From Membranipora membranacea (taxonomy: Eukaryota; Bryozoa; Gymnolaemata; Cheilostomatida; Membraniporidae): a stretch of DNA of 64,000 nt. The notes below the pieces were generated by a model. The model was not told the DNA's origin and ran no database searches. It saw nothing but the letters and a program-made list of their open reading frames with translations. Positions 10,574 through 25,526 of this stretch are shown in pieces. Location: positions 1,674,001 to 1,738,000 of the forward strand of contig OU612072.1 in NCBI GenBank assembly GCA_914767715.1, in the 5' to 3' direction. Position numbers and translations under genes: made by a program. Position 1 is the stretch's first letter; every line of letters begins with the position of its first letter.

Positions 10574-13500
10574 GCAGTGAAAGGTGTGGTGTGGTTGATT
10601 TACATTAATAATGATAAATATATGAACATAATACGAATATACAAACAGTTTATTTAGCTTGTTCTTCCATATTGAGCCAATTCTGTAAAAAGGGAGATAG
10701 ATACTGAATTATCCATTGTCAGAACTGGACCATCTCACAACACAAAATTTAACCATTAGTAAGGATCTAATTGCTAATCGTAATGTAATTAGCATAAATA
10801 ACCATAACAAACCATCAGTTTTGTTCACTTGATGCACTGATCATTTGCACCAATGATGAGTAATGGATACAATGGGTGGAAGCACACCACATCCTTCCCT
10901 GTACCGACAGGGTATCAGAGAGACAGCAAACTGTGGCAGCTGATGTATGAACTGATAATCTGTTCCTGTTAATATTGAGCTAGTTATAATGTACCTAAAG
11001 CTAAGCTACCTTGACCTAATACACCTGCATGTCTCGTGTAATGGGAGACCATTTAGCTTGCTGTTGTTAATGAGGGTACCTGACTGAAGCGTTTGCTTTG
11101 TTCTACTATTACACATGCTAAATAACAGAAACTACTACATTTCGGAACATATATCAAGCAGGTAAAAATGAGCAATACTTTGTAATTTGCTGGAATCTGG
11201 AAGCTTAAATTCCCATGAACGAGGTGGTGCACTTTAGCTAGTTATCTGAATATCATGACTTGAACTCCTGCCATACCCTGGATACCCTAAATAGGTGAAT
11301 TCATATTCACACGATATGTGTGAGTGTACAAAGAGTAGACGATTTATCACATAACAGCCATTAGATAAAAATCAAATCGAATGCTTCCTGTCGTTGAATC
11401 TGTTCTATCAATGGCTACATCATTTCCTGATCCCATCAAAAAGTCCAGATTGTTGACAAAAATCGCTTGTTTACTGCTGCGACTATTATAATATCAAAAG
11501 TAATGTTTCATGGTCTCTCAATGACCCCTAATAATAAAGTATATACCATCGATGTGTGATATGAAGAAAAAATCATTCATCCTTTAGCTGCAGTGGAGAC
11601 ACTTTCCACTAGATAACAACATACAGGTCAACATAATCAATTTCTCGACATAATTCTGATGTTTCTTTCTATCAAAGTATTATGTACCATCAAAGAAAAT
11701 ATTTGAAACCACAAAACAAAATGAGAGGACAACATCATTATTATCTAATGCATGCTAGGCCACCTGAAACAAGGGGTTGACTCAGCCGGCTGATATATTT
11801 ATTGTTGTCGGTAGCGATGATGCCTTATGATGATTATTTATACTGACAGGATCAGTAGTGCTGCATAAGTAGACTGATTTATCAGTCGGTGAGATCACAG
11901 CATCCTGTGTGGTGAGATCATTCATCACCATCCTAACCTCAGTATGGTACCTTGTATCTCCTATTGGTCACACAGGTTTCTATCAACCCAATCCATTCTA
12001 TGGATGACTTATTTGGTAATCTCAACAATAATGGTGTGAGGGTTGAGACATGAGATACAATATTCCCCAGCATAATTGCTATGCTATGCTTTGGGCAACA
12101 TGCAACAGGCCACACCAGCAAAAAAATCACCTTTAATTATGGTGTATGCAGTTAATGTCTTATACAATCTGAAGTGTAAACCACATCAGTCATCAATACC
12201 TTGCTGACCAAAAATACAAGTGTTTACATTATATAGTACACCCTTGTCTAGGAGCAATCCTGAGTCCTGAGAGCCTAACAGATAGTCTACAATTTTGACT
12301 AAATTCTCATGAATAGAACACTCCTACAGAGTGCATTGCAAAAAACTTTCAACCCCAATCATAAAATGCCTGTAATGTACAAATAAAAATTCATAAATGA
12401 AAATATACATATGAACATGTTATCAGTTCTGTCAGAATCAAAGACTTAGATCAGCTTTATGTTTCTGTCGGAGGTTATAGGGAGGGGGGTATTATATACT
12501 ATCCTGCACAAAAATCCTCGATATCATCTGGCTAGAGAAACTGTACACCAAATATCACTTTACCAGCTCTCCTTGCCTCACAGTAGGCTGCAAACCATGA
12601 TTCATAATATCCATAGAAAAAACCTTTGTATGAGAGATTATTTTGTATGTATTATTGACCACCGGGTTCTAAAATTATTTCCATTATCACATCAATTCTG
12701 TCATTGGTATAATCGATGGGAGTGCAAGTAGGCAGGTAGGCAGTAGGATTATCAGGGATTCTCTATATCCTTTGTTCGCACTAAGTCACTGTGTGTCTAA
12801 AATTAATACCGGTATGGAAATTGAACTTTCCTGTATAATTGAGGCCATATTCATAATCACCAACAGTTTTTCATCCCTGTCATGATGCCACAAATTATCA
12901 TACAGCAGATCTTAATGTTCTCTATTTGAGCTGTCTAAGGGCTGTGTATCAGTCCCCTCCTACTTCCTTCTGACAGAAACAGTAAGCCTGAGGCTATGAT
13001 GATTACCGACAAGATTTGCATGTAAGATAATGGTATTGTATATAAAAAGGGAATGATTTGATGTGAGTATTGTTACAGAGGCCAGTACCAGCATACAGAG
13101 TACTGCAGCAGACCTCCACAGCTACTGCAGCTCAGCCACGTATGAGTCTGCTATCTCACTACTGTACATCTAGTAATAACCCTCAGTTAGTCAGCTGAGA
13201 CTGTATAACCTTACATCATACTCACTAACTACTCAGTTCTGTTACCCAGAGACATTCTCAACTCATCTAACAACGAGAAGTCATCAACACATCAGCTGGA
13301 GACAGTGCAGCTCCACTTACAGCACTGATGGTGGTGAAGTTTGGGCTCATGCACAGAACTCAGCTGGCAGGCACTTAGTATCAGACTTGGGTTACCGCGA
13401 GAATATCTGGAATTCCTCGGCTAGTGGTAAGCTTTTGTACATTGGTCTTTCTGGAATTTTGCAAGACTTCGAACTCTTCGCAGTACACAACCAAATTGTC

Positions 13501-16500
13501 TTGATACGAATAAATTTGATTTGCATCAATTTGGTATTCACCGAGGCCGGGGTATGAGCTCATCACTTTCAGAACGTTGTGGGCCGGATAACTGTGTGCA
13601 GAACACGTCCAGCTCCCCTCAAGTGTAATGTAAATCATTAGAACTGAGAAAATTGTGGGTGTTTGCTTTTGGAATTGTTGACCCTACTACTTGTGTGTTT
13701 TTTCATGAGCTTTTTCATCCCTGCCATCCATGATGCTTGTCTGTTGAGATCCCCTTAAAAAATATAAATAGAGAGTTTCAGCTAAGCCTATAGCCTGTCT
13801 ATTGTAAGGCTTAATTAGGGAGCTATTATAAACCTGTAAACTAATTACACTATACTCTATAATCTCTATAATCGTGGTGTAATTTACAATTCAATTGTTT
13901 GTTTCTAAACATTAGAATCTCTGCAAGATACCGTTGCTGCCTTTCTTCTCATTAAGCTGACCTAACGCTGCCGCTCTGAGTTATGTGAATCTGCTAGTTT
14001 AAGTGCATCATCTCTGCTTTATCCATTTATAACTGACCACAGCCTTGGTTTTACGAAGGTACTAAATTGAACAAGTACAAAATTAACAGTAATGTAACGT
14101 AATCTATTGTTACAGCAGCAGGGGTCGGTCAGCAAAATACATAGGATCAAATCAAGGCCAGAGTTACCATAACTTGTTTGTATCTCAAGCTCAATGTCAG
14201 CAGTTTGTGCGATCTCTCTCGCTGACATTTTAACAAAATATACGGAGTTAACAAAGAGCATTACCTTCCTTGACTCTTTATTAGGGCTTGGCCCTTGGCA
14301 TTCACTTCCTGAAAATATATCATTATTCTCTAATACAAAACAGCCTGTTGAAATTAAGACCAACCTAGTCTCTCGCATGGCAGAAGGCAGATGTTATTAT
14401 ATACCGTGATGTGACAGTTAGATTTCAATAGGTCATAATATATGGTGGTCAGTATGACATAATGTGGCTAGTTTATGGTTATTTATAAGTAGACTTGTGC
14501 TCCTGATTATGCTAGCTAGACATGCTGGTCGCTATTATTACGATGGTGTTCAGTTTTTGTCAGTGAATGTTAAACGACCAAGTTACCCAATTACTCCTTG
14601 ATACAACTATCTAAACTGATTTTGCGGTGTCAAAACTTATAATGACAAATTCACTTTTACAGGAATGGCATTAGGGAACGACCCAGTCATACTATCCAGG
14701 AAATATCTCTGACAAAACAGATACATTTCTCCCGGCTTCTGTTATGACTTCTCTTGACTTGAGCTTAATACCAGATATGTTTGATAATTTGGTGATTGTC
14801 TCTCCTGTTCACCACTTGTCAGTCATATCATGTTGAAAAGCACTAAAATTGCATCATCAGCCATCAGTCTCAAACATCATATAGAGTACAGTCTGTCTGC
14901 AGCCTGAAATCACAACCTCACCCTGTTACTTTTACAAGCAGTGATACTGTATCTGTGGTATAGAGATGAGATGTGAGATTGGTCACAAATCTTCAACATG
15001 CCGGTGAGTGATCAGTTACTTGTAAGTGCTTATGCAAGTTATTTCCCTGCAAAATCTCCACATCATGCATTTGTAAGAATTGTAGGGTTAATATTATCAC
15101 TGTATTTTCCTAAAATGACTTTCTAACTATAGGAGATCAATGTCACTCAAATTGTTAAATACGAGTTGCCTCCCTTGTTGCTACGTCATTGTTTAGTTGC
15201 TAAACTCTAACTAACCAATCACAGCTTGCTTGGACTCTGACTAGAATTTGATATTCAGAATACTACAATTTAGCTTAAGAGCTTTGCCGTATTGACCTGA
15301 TAAGATGGCCTCTACCCCCTGATCATGCACACTCTATTGTTATAGTTTGACCTGGTGGTTAGCAGCGTGCAGCTTAGTCTAGTACCAGATAGTTTTCTAT
15401 CATCCTTCAATGGCTGGAAGTGACTCTGCTTACTGCCATATTTAATTTAAAGATGGTATACCTAACACTGTATCAATCTCCAAATGTATACTTGATAAAA
15501 ATCTACCTATCATCAAGTTTACCTGAAGCCTGTAAAATAGACTATTTACATAAACCTTGCATAAACAGTGGAAATGATTTTGGCAGTAGCTGACAGCTAC
15601 ACTTTCATTTCGGGTAGTTGTTAACTTGACAACCAAAGTAAGGTAAGTTAAGATCAATTAATCTACTTTCCATAGCCATGTCCCATCCTACCTTGCTAAG
15701 TTACTGATCCGATCTGATAGCAGAGTTTTGTGGCAGCACAATCCCTAAAGATAGTTTTGCGTTTAAATGTTATGGAATGACTTATCCAGATTCCTCCAGC
15801 ATTTGGTCTGGTATACTACATATAACCTTCCATGTGACCTTCATCTGCAAAAAATTGATGTTGATTCGTATTTTCAGTTTTATAACAAAGCTGGCTGGGT
15901 TTGCAGGTCAACCAGTCGAAGGTGATTACGAAGATTGCAAAAATGTCACTGAGGCCCAGCTTCATTTTGTATTCTTGAATTATATTATTTACTGACTTTA
16001 CTCATAGTGGAATTTCCCCATCTTCATTGTAAAAGGATTCATCTTCCCATCATGTTAACTGGATTCACTTTGCTTGGCACAGAATGCATAGAGAACGCTG
16101 CCTCTGTGTTTTTATGGTATCTATTTGTATTAATATTCATATTCTTATCATGCAACCACAAAAAAAGTAATAGTTTAATCAATACTGTATTTACCATAGT
16201 AGCTAGCTGCCAGTTTGGCTACACATAGACAATATGTGGAGCCAGTAGTGCTGTTAGAGTGAGAAGAGAAATATGTAACTGCAGCGGATGTACCCTCGTC
16301 AATAGCTCTAGTAAGTCCGTTTTAATGTAGGTCCAGTTGCCTGCATTCAGAATCGGCCCCCTCCACTGATAAGGCTCACTGGTTGTGGGGGAGTAATTAC
16401 AAATGCAGGCAAACTGGATCAAACTTGATCTAGTTTTAATGTAGCAAGAAGTCATTTATATGTGTATCATATATTTAGATACTTCTGTTGTTTGTTACAG

Positions 16501-16525
16501 CACAATAAGATTTAAATAAACAGTT
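10574..16525. other. Gene-poor region
   Basis: No gene is supported. A possible minus-strand exon at about 13381-13638 is listed separately. The rest has scattered short frames without credible splice sites or family motifs. The plus strand at 13080-13370 is less AT-rich than its surroundings but is closed by stops in the frames I checked. Confidence 0.4.
13381..13638 (-). CDS. Possible exon of an unidentified minus-strand gene
   Basis: An open minus-strand frame of 85 residues contains LEGSWTCSAHSYP and then DNLVVYCEEFEV. That cysteine spacing is faintly like one Ig-type domain ending and another beginning. A candidate acceptor (TTTTCTCAG, exon starting near 13642) precedes it, and GT donors occur at its 3' side. 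I do not recognise the product, and no partner exons join it in phase with confidence. It could be a chance frame. Confidence 0.18.
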   Translation of the reverse strand: MIYITLEGSWTCSAHSYPAHNVLKVMSSYPGLGEYQIDANQIYSYQDNLVVYCEEFEVLQNSRKTNVQKLTTSRGIPDILAVTQV

Positions 16526-16696
16526 TTATCCATAAAGGTAATCATAGCTCTGAGCTGTGATTTGTGTCCCCTTGATTTTATCATATACTTTGATACTGAG
16601 GGGGACGATTCCTCTGGTTTTGATTCTGTAGACCAGCTTTCCAGTATGTGAACAGTCCTGAATGTCCAGACTCCCTTTTGTTAGCTGATATGATAT
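16526..16696 (-). CDS. Probable last coding exon of an unidentified minus-strand gene
   Basis: A strong acceptor (TTTTTGTTATTACAG) leads directly into a 56-residue frame that ends at TAA 16528-16526. The sequence reads GSLDIQDCSHTGKLVY, then RIKTRGIVPLSIKVYDK, then TAQSYDYLYG. It alternates polar and hydrophobic residues like a beta-strand protein. I do not recognise the family. An upstream exon must end in phase 0. The exon at 17454-17722 may belong to the same gene, but the piece between them is not resolved. Confidence 0.35.
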   Translation of the reverse strand: MSYQLTKGSLDIQDCSHTGKLVYRIKTRGIVPLSIKVYDKIKGTQITAQSYDYLYG

Positions 16697-17453
16697 CTGT
16701 AATAACAAAAATTCAGTGAAATATAACTTTGGGTTGTAGCGTACCATCCCTCTAGAGTTGATAGCCATAAAACCTGTCGATATATGATATAATGTTACAC
16801 TATATGGCTACTATGAGTAAGTAACTTGATTACTATGTAAGGGCTAGTCATCTTGAGCACTGCTTGTGGAGTTGTCATTGCGATCTCATAAGACCGATAA
16901 CTTCTGTAACTGCCCATTGACAATTCCATTTTAATTCTTCTTCATTGATCCGGTCCAACTCTTGGATGTTGACACTCAAATATATGATTGTATTACCCAG
17001 TTTTATGCATATTTTTTCATTTTGGAATTTTTCATCGACGATGACCCTCCTACTTTGGGTAGATTTGAGCAAGACCAGCAATCTGTTTGGCGTGAGAACT
17101 TTGCTTCAAACTTGATCCACATATTAATGGCTTTAGCGGTCAAATTTTGCAGAAATAACCAGTGAAGGTGATATTGTATAATATACCAACAACCTTCTGT
17201 CCTGTTTGACCAAAAGTGCAGCAAACACCTACTTTAGACTGAGGAAACCGCAGGATCAATCAAAAGAGAGATCCTGTTTAGGCGTGAGATAGCTCTGTGT
17301 ATATCAGAAATACTTTTGAATTCCCTCTTGACTCGAATCATGAGAATTGGAATAGATCTTTCTACATGCAATACATGACGTCATAAAAAAAAGATCTAAG
17401 GAGACTCTTTAGATGTTAGAATAGGTAGGTATTGTTTGCTTTTGTTTACTCAC

Positions 17454-17722
17454 TATAGAAGTTCTCCCCACGCTGTTTCTCTGATGGCTGTGTGGGTAGT
17501 TGTCTCTCTCGGGGATGCTTCATTCTTGTATATTGATCATATTGGTAGCCTCTATTTAGATAATCTATCAGCTGTAATAGTTCTAAAAGTGTCGCTTTCT
17601 GATCAGAGTCGTGCTCTGACAGTAGGTCTGTCTGGTCAGTTTGCGTTAATTGCCGTGAAGCAATTCTATAATTTGTTGTTGGATAGTAACGGGATGTCCT
17701 GCCGGGAGTCTCAGGAGGTGGT
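17454..17722 (-). CDS. Candidate internal exon of an unidentified minus-strand gene
   Basis: The 269-bp minus-strand exon starts after a T-rich acceptor (CATTTTTTTAG) and ends at a consensus donor (A|GTGAGT). It enters with two carried bases and leaves with one. It encodes about 90 residues: a proline-rich start (RPPPETPGRTSRYYP), a Gln/Thr/Asp-rich middle, a short leucine-rich helix (KATLLELLQLIDYLNRG) and a charged tail. No known domain is recognised. The next exon could lie in 16875-17165, where two overlapping frames are open, but I could not choose between them. Confidence 0.3.
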
Positions 17723-17724
17723 CT

Positions 17725-20700
17725 AAAAAAATGAATTACAAAATTAAAAGGGCTATTATTAAAATTCTCTGCCAAATAAAAACAAAACAAATATTTCCAA
17801 CACCCGCAATGTGATTAAGACATTGTTATTGAGGATAAATCGCGCCTACAGGTAAACTATTGGTCATTCAGAGTTTTTATTTGCAGATCAAATGAGTTTG
17901 AGGAGAGATGTAACATTAATATTGTGGGCGCAGAGTAAGATTACACCCTGGGGCATCATTCATACGTGCCGTATTGTAAGGTAAGGTAAGTTGGTCACCA
18001 ATGAGGCTTGTTAATTTCAATGATGTCAGTATTACAACATTCACTTTAGGACTCATAAGACATTAAACTCCTACGCCACCTTTACAATCATACTGAGTTG
18101 CATAAGGTAAATGATTATTTTTCGATCACCTCTAGGACAAACTGTCCTGATTCCACTTAGACATACAAAGTTTCAGAATTAATACAGTGTTACGAACACC
18201 TTCATTTACAATAACTATGATCTATGATCATTTTGTCCTAACCTCATTGATCTAACAAACAAATTTACGTCTGAGCTGAGAGGTCGTGGACATAGACTGA
18301 CCTTGGACAGAGCGATTATAATTACTCAACTCTTACACAAATCAATAACTATAATATGTGGATGTTTAGGGAACAGGATCACATAAGAACCGATTACAAT
18401 AACTGGCTATTTTTGGTGATTATTTGGTCCATTGCCAAATTATCTTCATCTACACGGCAACATCAGAGGAAAGATCTGTGTAAGATTGAAAAAAATTATC
18501 CTATGGATAGGTGGCATCGATTTCCAAACGGTACGCTCATGCAATGGCATACTAAACGATTGAAAGATTTTACCCTATCTCTATGTCTTCGGCGGTGCTA
18601 TTTTAGACAAAAGTATTCATAGGATAAGGCCTTGAGACTAATAAGCATAAATACCAATCAAGATTGACCCCTTCTTTTATCTGATTTCAATCTTCTTATA
18701 CTAAATCTGGTATTGATGTGTTTATATCTAGTATCTGATTGGCGTCACTGAGCTTTAGGACTTAGCTATCTCTGATGTACCAGGTACTTTTCTCAAAGGA
18801 ATGCTGACCTAACATGGGTTGTGCTTACGACCCATACATAGTTAATTGGAAATAATTTAGATATATACAAAATATATATAAATATAGTAGGCTTTCTGTA
18901 TAGTAGGCTATCTCTATCTTCTTTTTCCTCTCTTTTTTATTTTTAATCACATGGCTTTTATACTTTTTGAGCTGCGTCATACAAAGCAATAATAATTTTG
19001 ATGGTGATATATCCTGATCTCATCGTATGTGAGGCTTAGATTCGCAAAGATTACAGCATAAATAAAACATATCTCTTGGGATAATATCGCTGGTGTCAAT
19101 AAACTACGATGGTGACATATCTCATCAACCATTTAAATTTGGAAAAAAAATCTTTGTTAGGCGATACTCAACTTTGTCTGTTGAACTTTACGACATTATT
19201 GGTCTGTTGAATGCCTCAGTGCGTCTCCTGGGGCCTAAGTACACTCATAACATTGATGCTCTATAGCTAGTGGACCAGGATAAAAACATATTGACCAACG
19301 TACCAAAAAACATAAAAGGTCATGTGAAAAATAAATAGAATACTAATTTATGGTAATTATCTCGAAACACCTTTGAGCAAAACCCTCAGACGCATTGTGA
19401 CCTAAAGTTCGTTTGTGAGCCTCATCAGCAAGTACGATACCATAATATAATAATATTTGATATATATAATAATAATATAACTTTCAGTGAGAAAAGATAA
19501 ATTAATATGTAATAAGAAGGTCATATCAAGGTCATATCATACCTCGATATTATATTCTGTACACTTGAACTCTCTCGTCGGGCTAACTCTGCGTCCACAA
19601 GATCCAGCAACTCTGATTTATTTATCTAAAAGTAATAAAGTTTATAACAATTAACTTCAGATTGCTTTGTCAGAGTTTGATTGTAAAACAATCTCCCGCA
19701 CGTTACATTATGGTGAAGACTATATTATTTGTGTTCAATGCATCTAATATTGTAAAGGATTCAGTGTTAACGGAATATAATACCACATTGCACAGCATTA
19801 TAACTACCAAAATATGTTTCCTCAATTCCAGTGAAGTGTGTTCACAGACGCTCTTTAAAAACCCACATTTTCTAAAATTGAAATTGAACCAATAGACTTT
19901 TTGAATCCTTTGATATTTAAAAGTGTCCATTATTTTATTCTTTGGAGTTTAGAAAGTTGTTGCCCATTTCATTTAGAATAAATTGGCTGGTTACCTCAAA
20001 TTATCTACAAATTCTACAAAATAAATATAAGCCAAAGAATTATGACCTGAAAGCAGATTACATCATTATGGACATACCTCTAGCTCGTCTGCTGATGATA
20101 ATCCTGTTGCCGACTTGTGATGTAGTAATGAGTTACTATCCTGTTGACACAATGTGAGGGTACAGCATAACGTCAGCAGAAAGTACATCTGCAGAAACAT
20201 TGTGGGTCTGAGACTCCAGCCGATACTTTTATCGGGTTATTACTCAAGTGGTGGCAGTCTCACAAAACGATCTGTCTGAATCACTATTTTGTGCCCTGTT
20301 ACTGGTGGTCAATTTGGTTTTTATGTTCACTTAGAGGTAATAACTCCTTTCCGATGCTTTGTAGGTAGCTAATGGATTGATGAACTCTCACTGCTAGCCA
20401 TTACCATCTCCTGATGTTATTATATACTGTCAATAAAATCTGTTGGACAAATAATAATTGATTGACACAAGCGCAGCTATAATTGTGTGTATACACAAAT
20501 AGTACTAATAATATTAATTATCTAATTCTGTATACAGAGGCAGCAGCTACAGCGGCAGCGTGTAGTCATTATCATATGATCTCGCTGTCCTGACATCATA
20601 TAGTGTTGTAATATTTATTGACTATCACTTAAACACATAAAAGAAAGTCATCACTGCACTTAAAAATGAATGACGGTGCCTAAACGCCTTCCGGCTAGAA

Positions 20701-23657
20701 AGCTTCATTTTTAATGCAAGTTTATGCAAACATGTTATGAATATTTGTGATTTTTGTTGATCTCAATGAGTGGTGGGTGATTTGTGACATTAATACTGTA
20801 TGATGGTCAGCCACCGGGTATTAGATGGCACTCTGATTGAATGAGCAAGTCTCATTGTTAATTTGATATCCAGAATAATTAAGAAGAAAGAGTAATATGG
20901 TTGTAACTTTTGAGGTTTCTTGGTCAGGGTCAGTTTACTTCCGCTTACATGTTTGTGATTGGTGGTGCAAAATAAACCTGTAGATAGTTAGTTTCCTACT
21001 ATCCAGAGAAAACTAATTATTTTTCTCATTTTTAAACGTTAACGCAGCAAGTAACAATATATTTTCATTGCGAATCCAATATTTCAGCACAGGAAAAAAT
21101 TGTATACAAGCAAAGAGTAATTGTCCTCATATCATGAAATAACAAAATGGCAATGTGATTAAAATTTGTAAGGGAGATTACAAAATAATACCATCACCAG
21201 CGCTTATAATAACTAGAGCTAGTGTAGATCGCTGTTCTACATAAAAAATATCAGTCATAAAAAAAAAGATTCTTACAAAATAGTCATAAGAAAAATTCAC
21301 AAATACCCGCTCACAGTAATTCTTTATACACCTTTTACAAAAATAAGAATTCAAACCAATGAAAACAAACCGGGTGAAGCTGATCTATTTGATGTTTCCC
21401 AAGGGGTAATTATTAAATAGCATAGGCCAGAGAAGCACATGGATAAGCAGGATGGGGGGATAAATCACTACAACATAACTACAAATCTTCTGTCTGGTTC
21501 AAATTCCCCAATTTTCTTTTATTAATCGGTATAATATAATACGAATATAATCAAATATCTGGTTTACAAAATTATCTACCATGTTGTCTAACCATTACGC
21601 ACATTTTGATAGATTTTAAAAGACAGTCCTAAATTTGGCAACATAACCACTCCTAAGTGTTTACATTACACCATTTACATCCGAAAACACCATCGTTTGG
21701 TTCATAAATAGCTCACTGGACAGTTACCAATATAGCTGGGAGGCCATCCGGCCGATAACTGGGCCAGTCCTGCTCTACTTGAGCCTACACACTTAGCCTA
21801 GGTAATCATACAAGTACAGACACTACGCAGGATCAATACAAGCTTGGGTCAAAGCCTTCACCAAAATGACCTATTCCTGTAAACTTCAAGTGTCATACAC
21901 TTTGAAAGAGTACATATTTAGAGAATTAGGCCATTGTGCATAAAGTACTTATATATCAGACCAGTGGCAGTGACGTGTAATCTCCATGGTAAAGGATACG
22001 GTTCACGATCTATTCCAAGAATATAAAACAACAAATTTATTCTGGTGAGAAGAATGATGTTGCACTTATGTTTTGGCCCCCACTTGAAGGCATTTAACAA
22101 TAATGCGGACATGCGGTGTCAAATGAGCTATCAAGGACCGACTCACTCGCTCAATGTGTAACACAAAACGAGGTATCAACATTTGGAATAGTTTGTGCAT
22201 CCTTGAGCAGACAATGCTTTTACGATGATGACCTGATGTTAACACAGGATGAGAGGATGAAGGGTACCGGCTTGGTGCTCTCTCAGGACCAGATATTAAT
22301 AACCTCACTCTGAACTGTAAGGCGAGGGAGTGCGTTGAACTTAGCCAAAGGAGAGTGGAAACAATTAAATCTATCTCAATCAAAGCAAGCCTCCCAACCA
22401 AGTCCAGCGAGCATAGAGAACAGCTTGTTGACTATTGGTTAAATGTAATGACCTAATTAAATCCTTATCTACACCCATGGTATGGCAGACAGGTGGCCTA
22501 TTACTTTCACTGACATAACTCACTGAAAGCGGTATCTACTTCTCCAGTATTGAGCTTTGATCTGCAACAGTTAACAGGCAATATATTCAGTGGATATAGT
22601 GTAAACAATTATCAAGTGAATAAATATGAATAATGATTACGTGATAACTCCAAGTGACTAAAAGTCGTCACTGCTGTCTGCTGCCTTCCGTGGCCTTGAG
22701 CTATCACTAACCACGCTATATATGCTGATGGGAAGTTGTATATGATTATAACATATACTTATGATATTGTAAAACAAAAATAAGGTTAATATCAGAACAA
22801 TAAATAATATGCAGTAGCGGAGCTGAAAACCCACAGAAAAATGCAAGTATTGACTTTTTCAATTTCTAGTATGAAGAGGTAAAAATGCAACAAATGAGAT
22901 AAATACATAGACTTTGTTATTATTAGGTCTACATATATTTATAAGAATCGTCCCACAATACTGTAATTGACAGCAAGCACTCCATCTAATTTGACCGGTG
23001 AAATCAGCTCTTCAAAACCATTGGAGCAGTAATTGAATTTCAATGTGGTATTCTGTATTCTAGTCTGATGCCTATTTGCTGTTGCTGAGTATGCTGATAC
23101 TTTCAATAGCTAGTATTATTAGTTCTATTTCTGAGCCAATTTAATCACATTCACGAGCTTATCAGGGTATTGTAATGATAATTTATTGAAAAGCCGAGAG
23201 ACAGATATAAGATAATGAAATATTTGTCAATGAGATGCCTGGCATCTAAAATAATACTAACTTTACATAAATTAGTAACGGAAAAAGAGCTGATTGTAAA
23301 TACAAGTACCGGTAGTAGAAAAATAGTAACTGAAGTATGTCGGAGTAGACCACAGAGTAGAGCACAGATGGGGGGGGGGGTAGGTGTGGGTGTCTGTAGA
23401 TGACGGGTTCATTAGAGTAACTAGTGGGAGGCGGACTTTACCTAATTCTACCAGGCACTTAGAAAGTCAAATCCAGTCGGTAATGTCGCTTCTTCTTCTG
23501 GTTTTTCCTGTAAAATATGTACAGGTACACAGAACTGATACTTTTCCGTTACGTATATATGCACAGTGCGCTTTACAGGAACAGAATTATCTAGAATTGA
23601 GCTGGACTGATTTCATGTAAGGTTGTCCTCCTGAGTGAAATGATATCAATCTTGACC
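17725..23657. other. Gene-poor region
   Basis: Nothing that I can support as a gene. Notable sequence includes AT-rich runs around 18850-18900 and 19440-19470. A hairpin at about 20663-20717 has 11-bp arms (TTAAAAATGAA against its complement). A G-run lies at 23370-23379. Upstream exons of the candidate minus-strand gene could lie in the left part. Confidence 0.4.
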
Positions 23658-23663
23658 TTTATT
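23658..23663 (-). terminator. Polyadenylation signal of the C1orf198-like gene
   Basis: TTTATT on the plus strand is AATAAA on the minus strand, 35 bp after the stop codon at 23698. The close spacing supports that stop as the real end of the gene. Confidence 0.6.
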
Positions 23664-23697
23664 TGAAGCATACAACCATCTGAACTAGTATAACAGA

Positions 23698-25495
23698 CTA
23701 ATGCCATGAATTCTCATTATTAAACTTTAAATTTTGAGAACCATAAGTATTATTTATTATTATTACCTGCTGAGCACCCTCATCATAACCGAAAGTTACT
23801 CCAAACTTAGCTAAAATATCCTCCTCCTGCGCAGGCTTCTCATTGGCTGGTTCCTGAGGAGGCTTCTGATTGGTTACTGGTATAGATACTGGCTCAGGAT
23901 TGGTCGGTAGTTTTGGTGGCTCTGGTGGCTTAGGAGCGGACTGTTTCTTTGTAGATAATTTCTTTTGTTGGACCGGAGAAGTGAGAGGGGCAGGCTTAGG
24001 CTTAGTGTCAGCAGGGAGAGAAGTGTCAGTCATTGTAGCTTCTATCTCCGTCTGTATCTCTGACATCTTAATGATATCATCTATAAAAGTAAAATATAGT
24101 AATAAAGCCTGCAATCAAACCCAGTCTGCCGTGAAGTAACGTGCTAGATCGAGTTTTTTTTTAATTTCCCTATGCTTGGAATTTTCAACCTCTTTCAACC
24201 AGTTTCCAGTTTGACTTGAACAGGCAATCAGTGTTATTTTTTCACAAACCATAATAACACATTACTAATTCATGTAATCATCTCAATATAGTAGTTACTA
24301 CCAGTGATGTGTTCCTATAAAATCAGACTGCCCAGCTTAGAATGATGTGTAAGAACCCAAGCTATAACTGGGGATTGTCTTTTACCTTGAGGTTTGCGCT
24401 AAAACAAATTTGAGAGACTGTGCCTTGGCAACAAGATAACTACCATTTTGTTACTGACCCTATAAGGGAGTGGTGCATAAACTGAATATGGCTTACTCCT
24501 ATTATATACTTACTATATAAATGTTTTAGCATATTACTCAATTATTTTAACATAAACTGATTCAAATTATGATTTAGCAGGATCTGTATATATAATTAAT
24601 GTTTTCATTTGCAAAAAATAATTTGCTTATACCATAATAAAGTTTATGGCTACCACTGATGACACATACCCAGCGATAGCAAGAACCACAAAAACTGGGG
24701 AGGCATATATGAATAGTTTTAGACTGACATAATACTCTGCTCACGTACAGGGGTGTCCCAGGCTGACCTATACCTTAAAAGACTAATACATCGGTCTACA
24801 CATACAGCTAGTGTTAGTCTCACCTTTCATAGACGCCGACACAGTAATATCATCATCATTCTCTGTAGTGGCCAGCGGAGCTACTGGGATTGTCTTCTTA
24901 TTATCTTCAGGTTTAACTGCAAAGCATAGAAAAAAACAGTTTTTATTACATGAACTGGATGCGACCATGGCTGGTCTATCAAATTAGTAGACTTTATTAA
25001 TAATACAATCTAATATGTATTGCTGATGGACGGGTTGGCCAGTAAAATTAAACACAAGTCGGAAAAATTCAGAAGTCAGAGGAACACAGCACATTTTCGG
25101 GAAAGTGGATCGAGAGAATTTGTATGGCTAAATCACTATGTACTCAAAGCTTGATCATGTTCATACTACTACCAAATTGTCTGTTTTTAATAATATCCTA
25201 TGTATTAAACACAGCTGAATACAGATAAGGGTCATTCCATGTTGCAGTGTATCAATCTGCACTTTGTGGCTCGGGTCTAACCTGGTGAAGCATCTGCGGG
25301 TGGATGAGAACTTGTCCTACTAACTGGTTTCAAGTTTGCAGCAAGTTTAGGAGCTGAGGCTTGAGCTGATTCCTCGCTTTCATCCTCTCTTTCCTAGAAT
25401 ACATGAGAACAGTCATGATTTACTATCATGGTTGTCTAAATGTTTCTTCCTCTGTTCTGAGATGTTGGAAGCTTGGGGGTGAAACTATTATTATT

Positions 25496-25526
<31 letters not shown>

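Noticed and set aside
22066-22401. 111-residue minus-strand frame
   Set aside because: No domain, no splice context and an overlapping open frame on the other strand; probably chance.
23870-24139. Gly-rich plus-strand frame of 89 residues
   Set aside because: It is the reverse strand of the Pro/Lys-rich last exon of the C1orf198-like gene.
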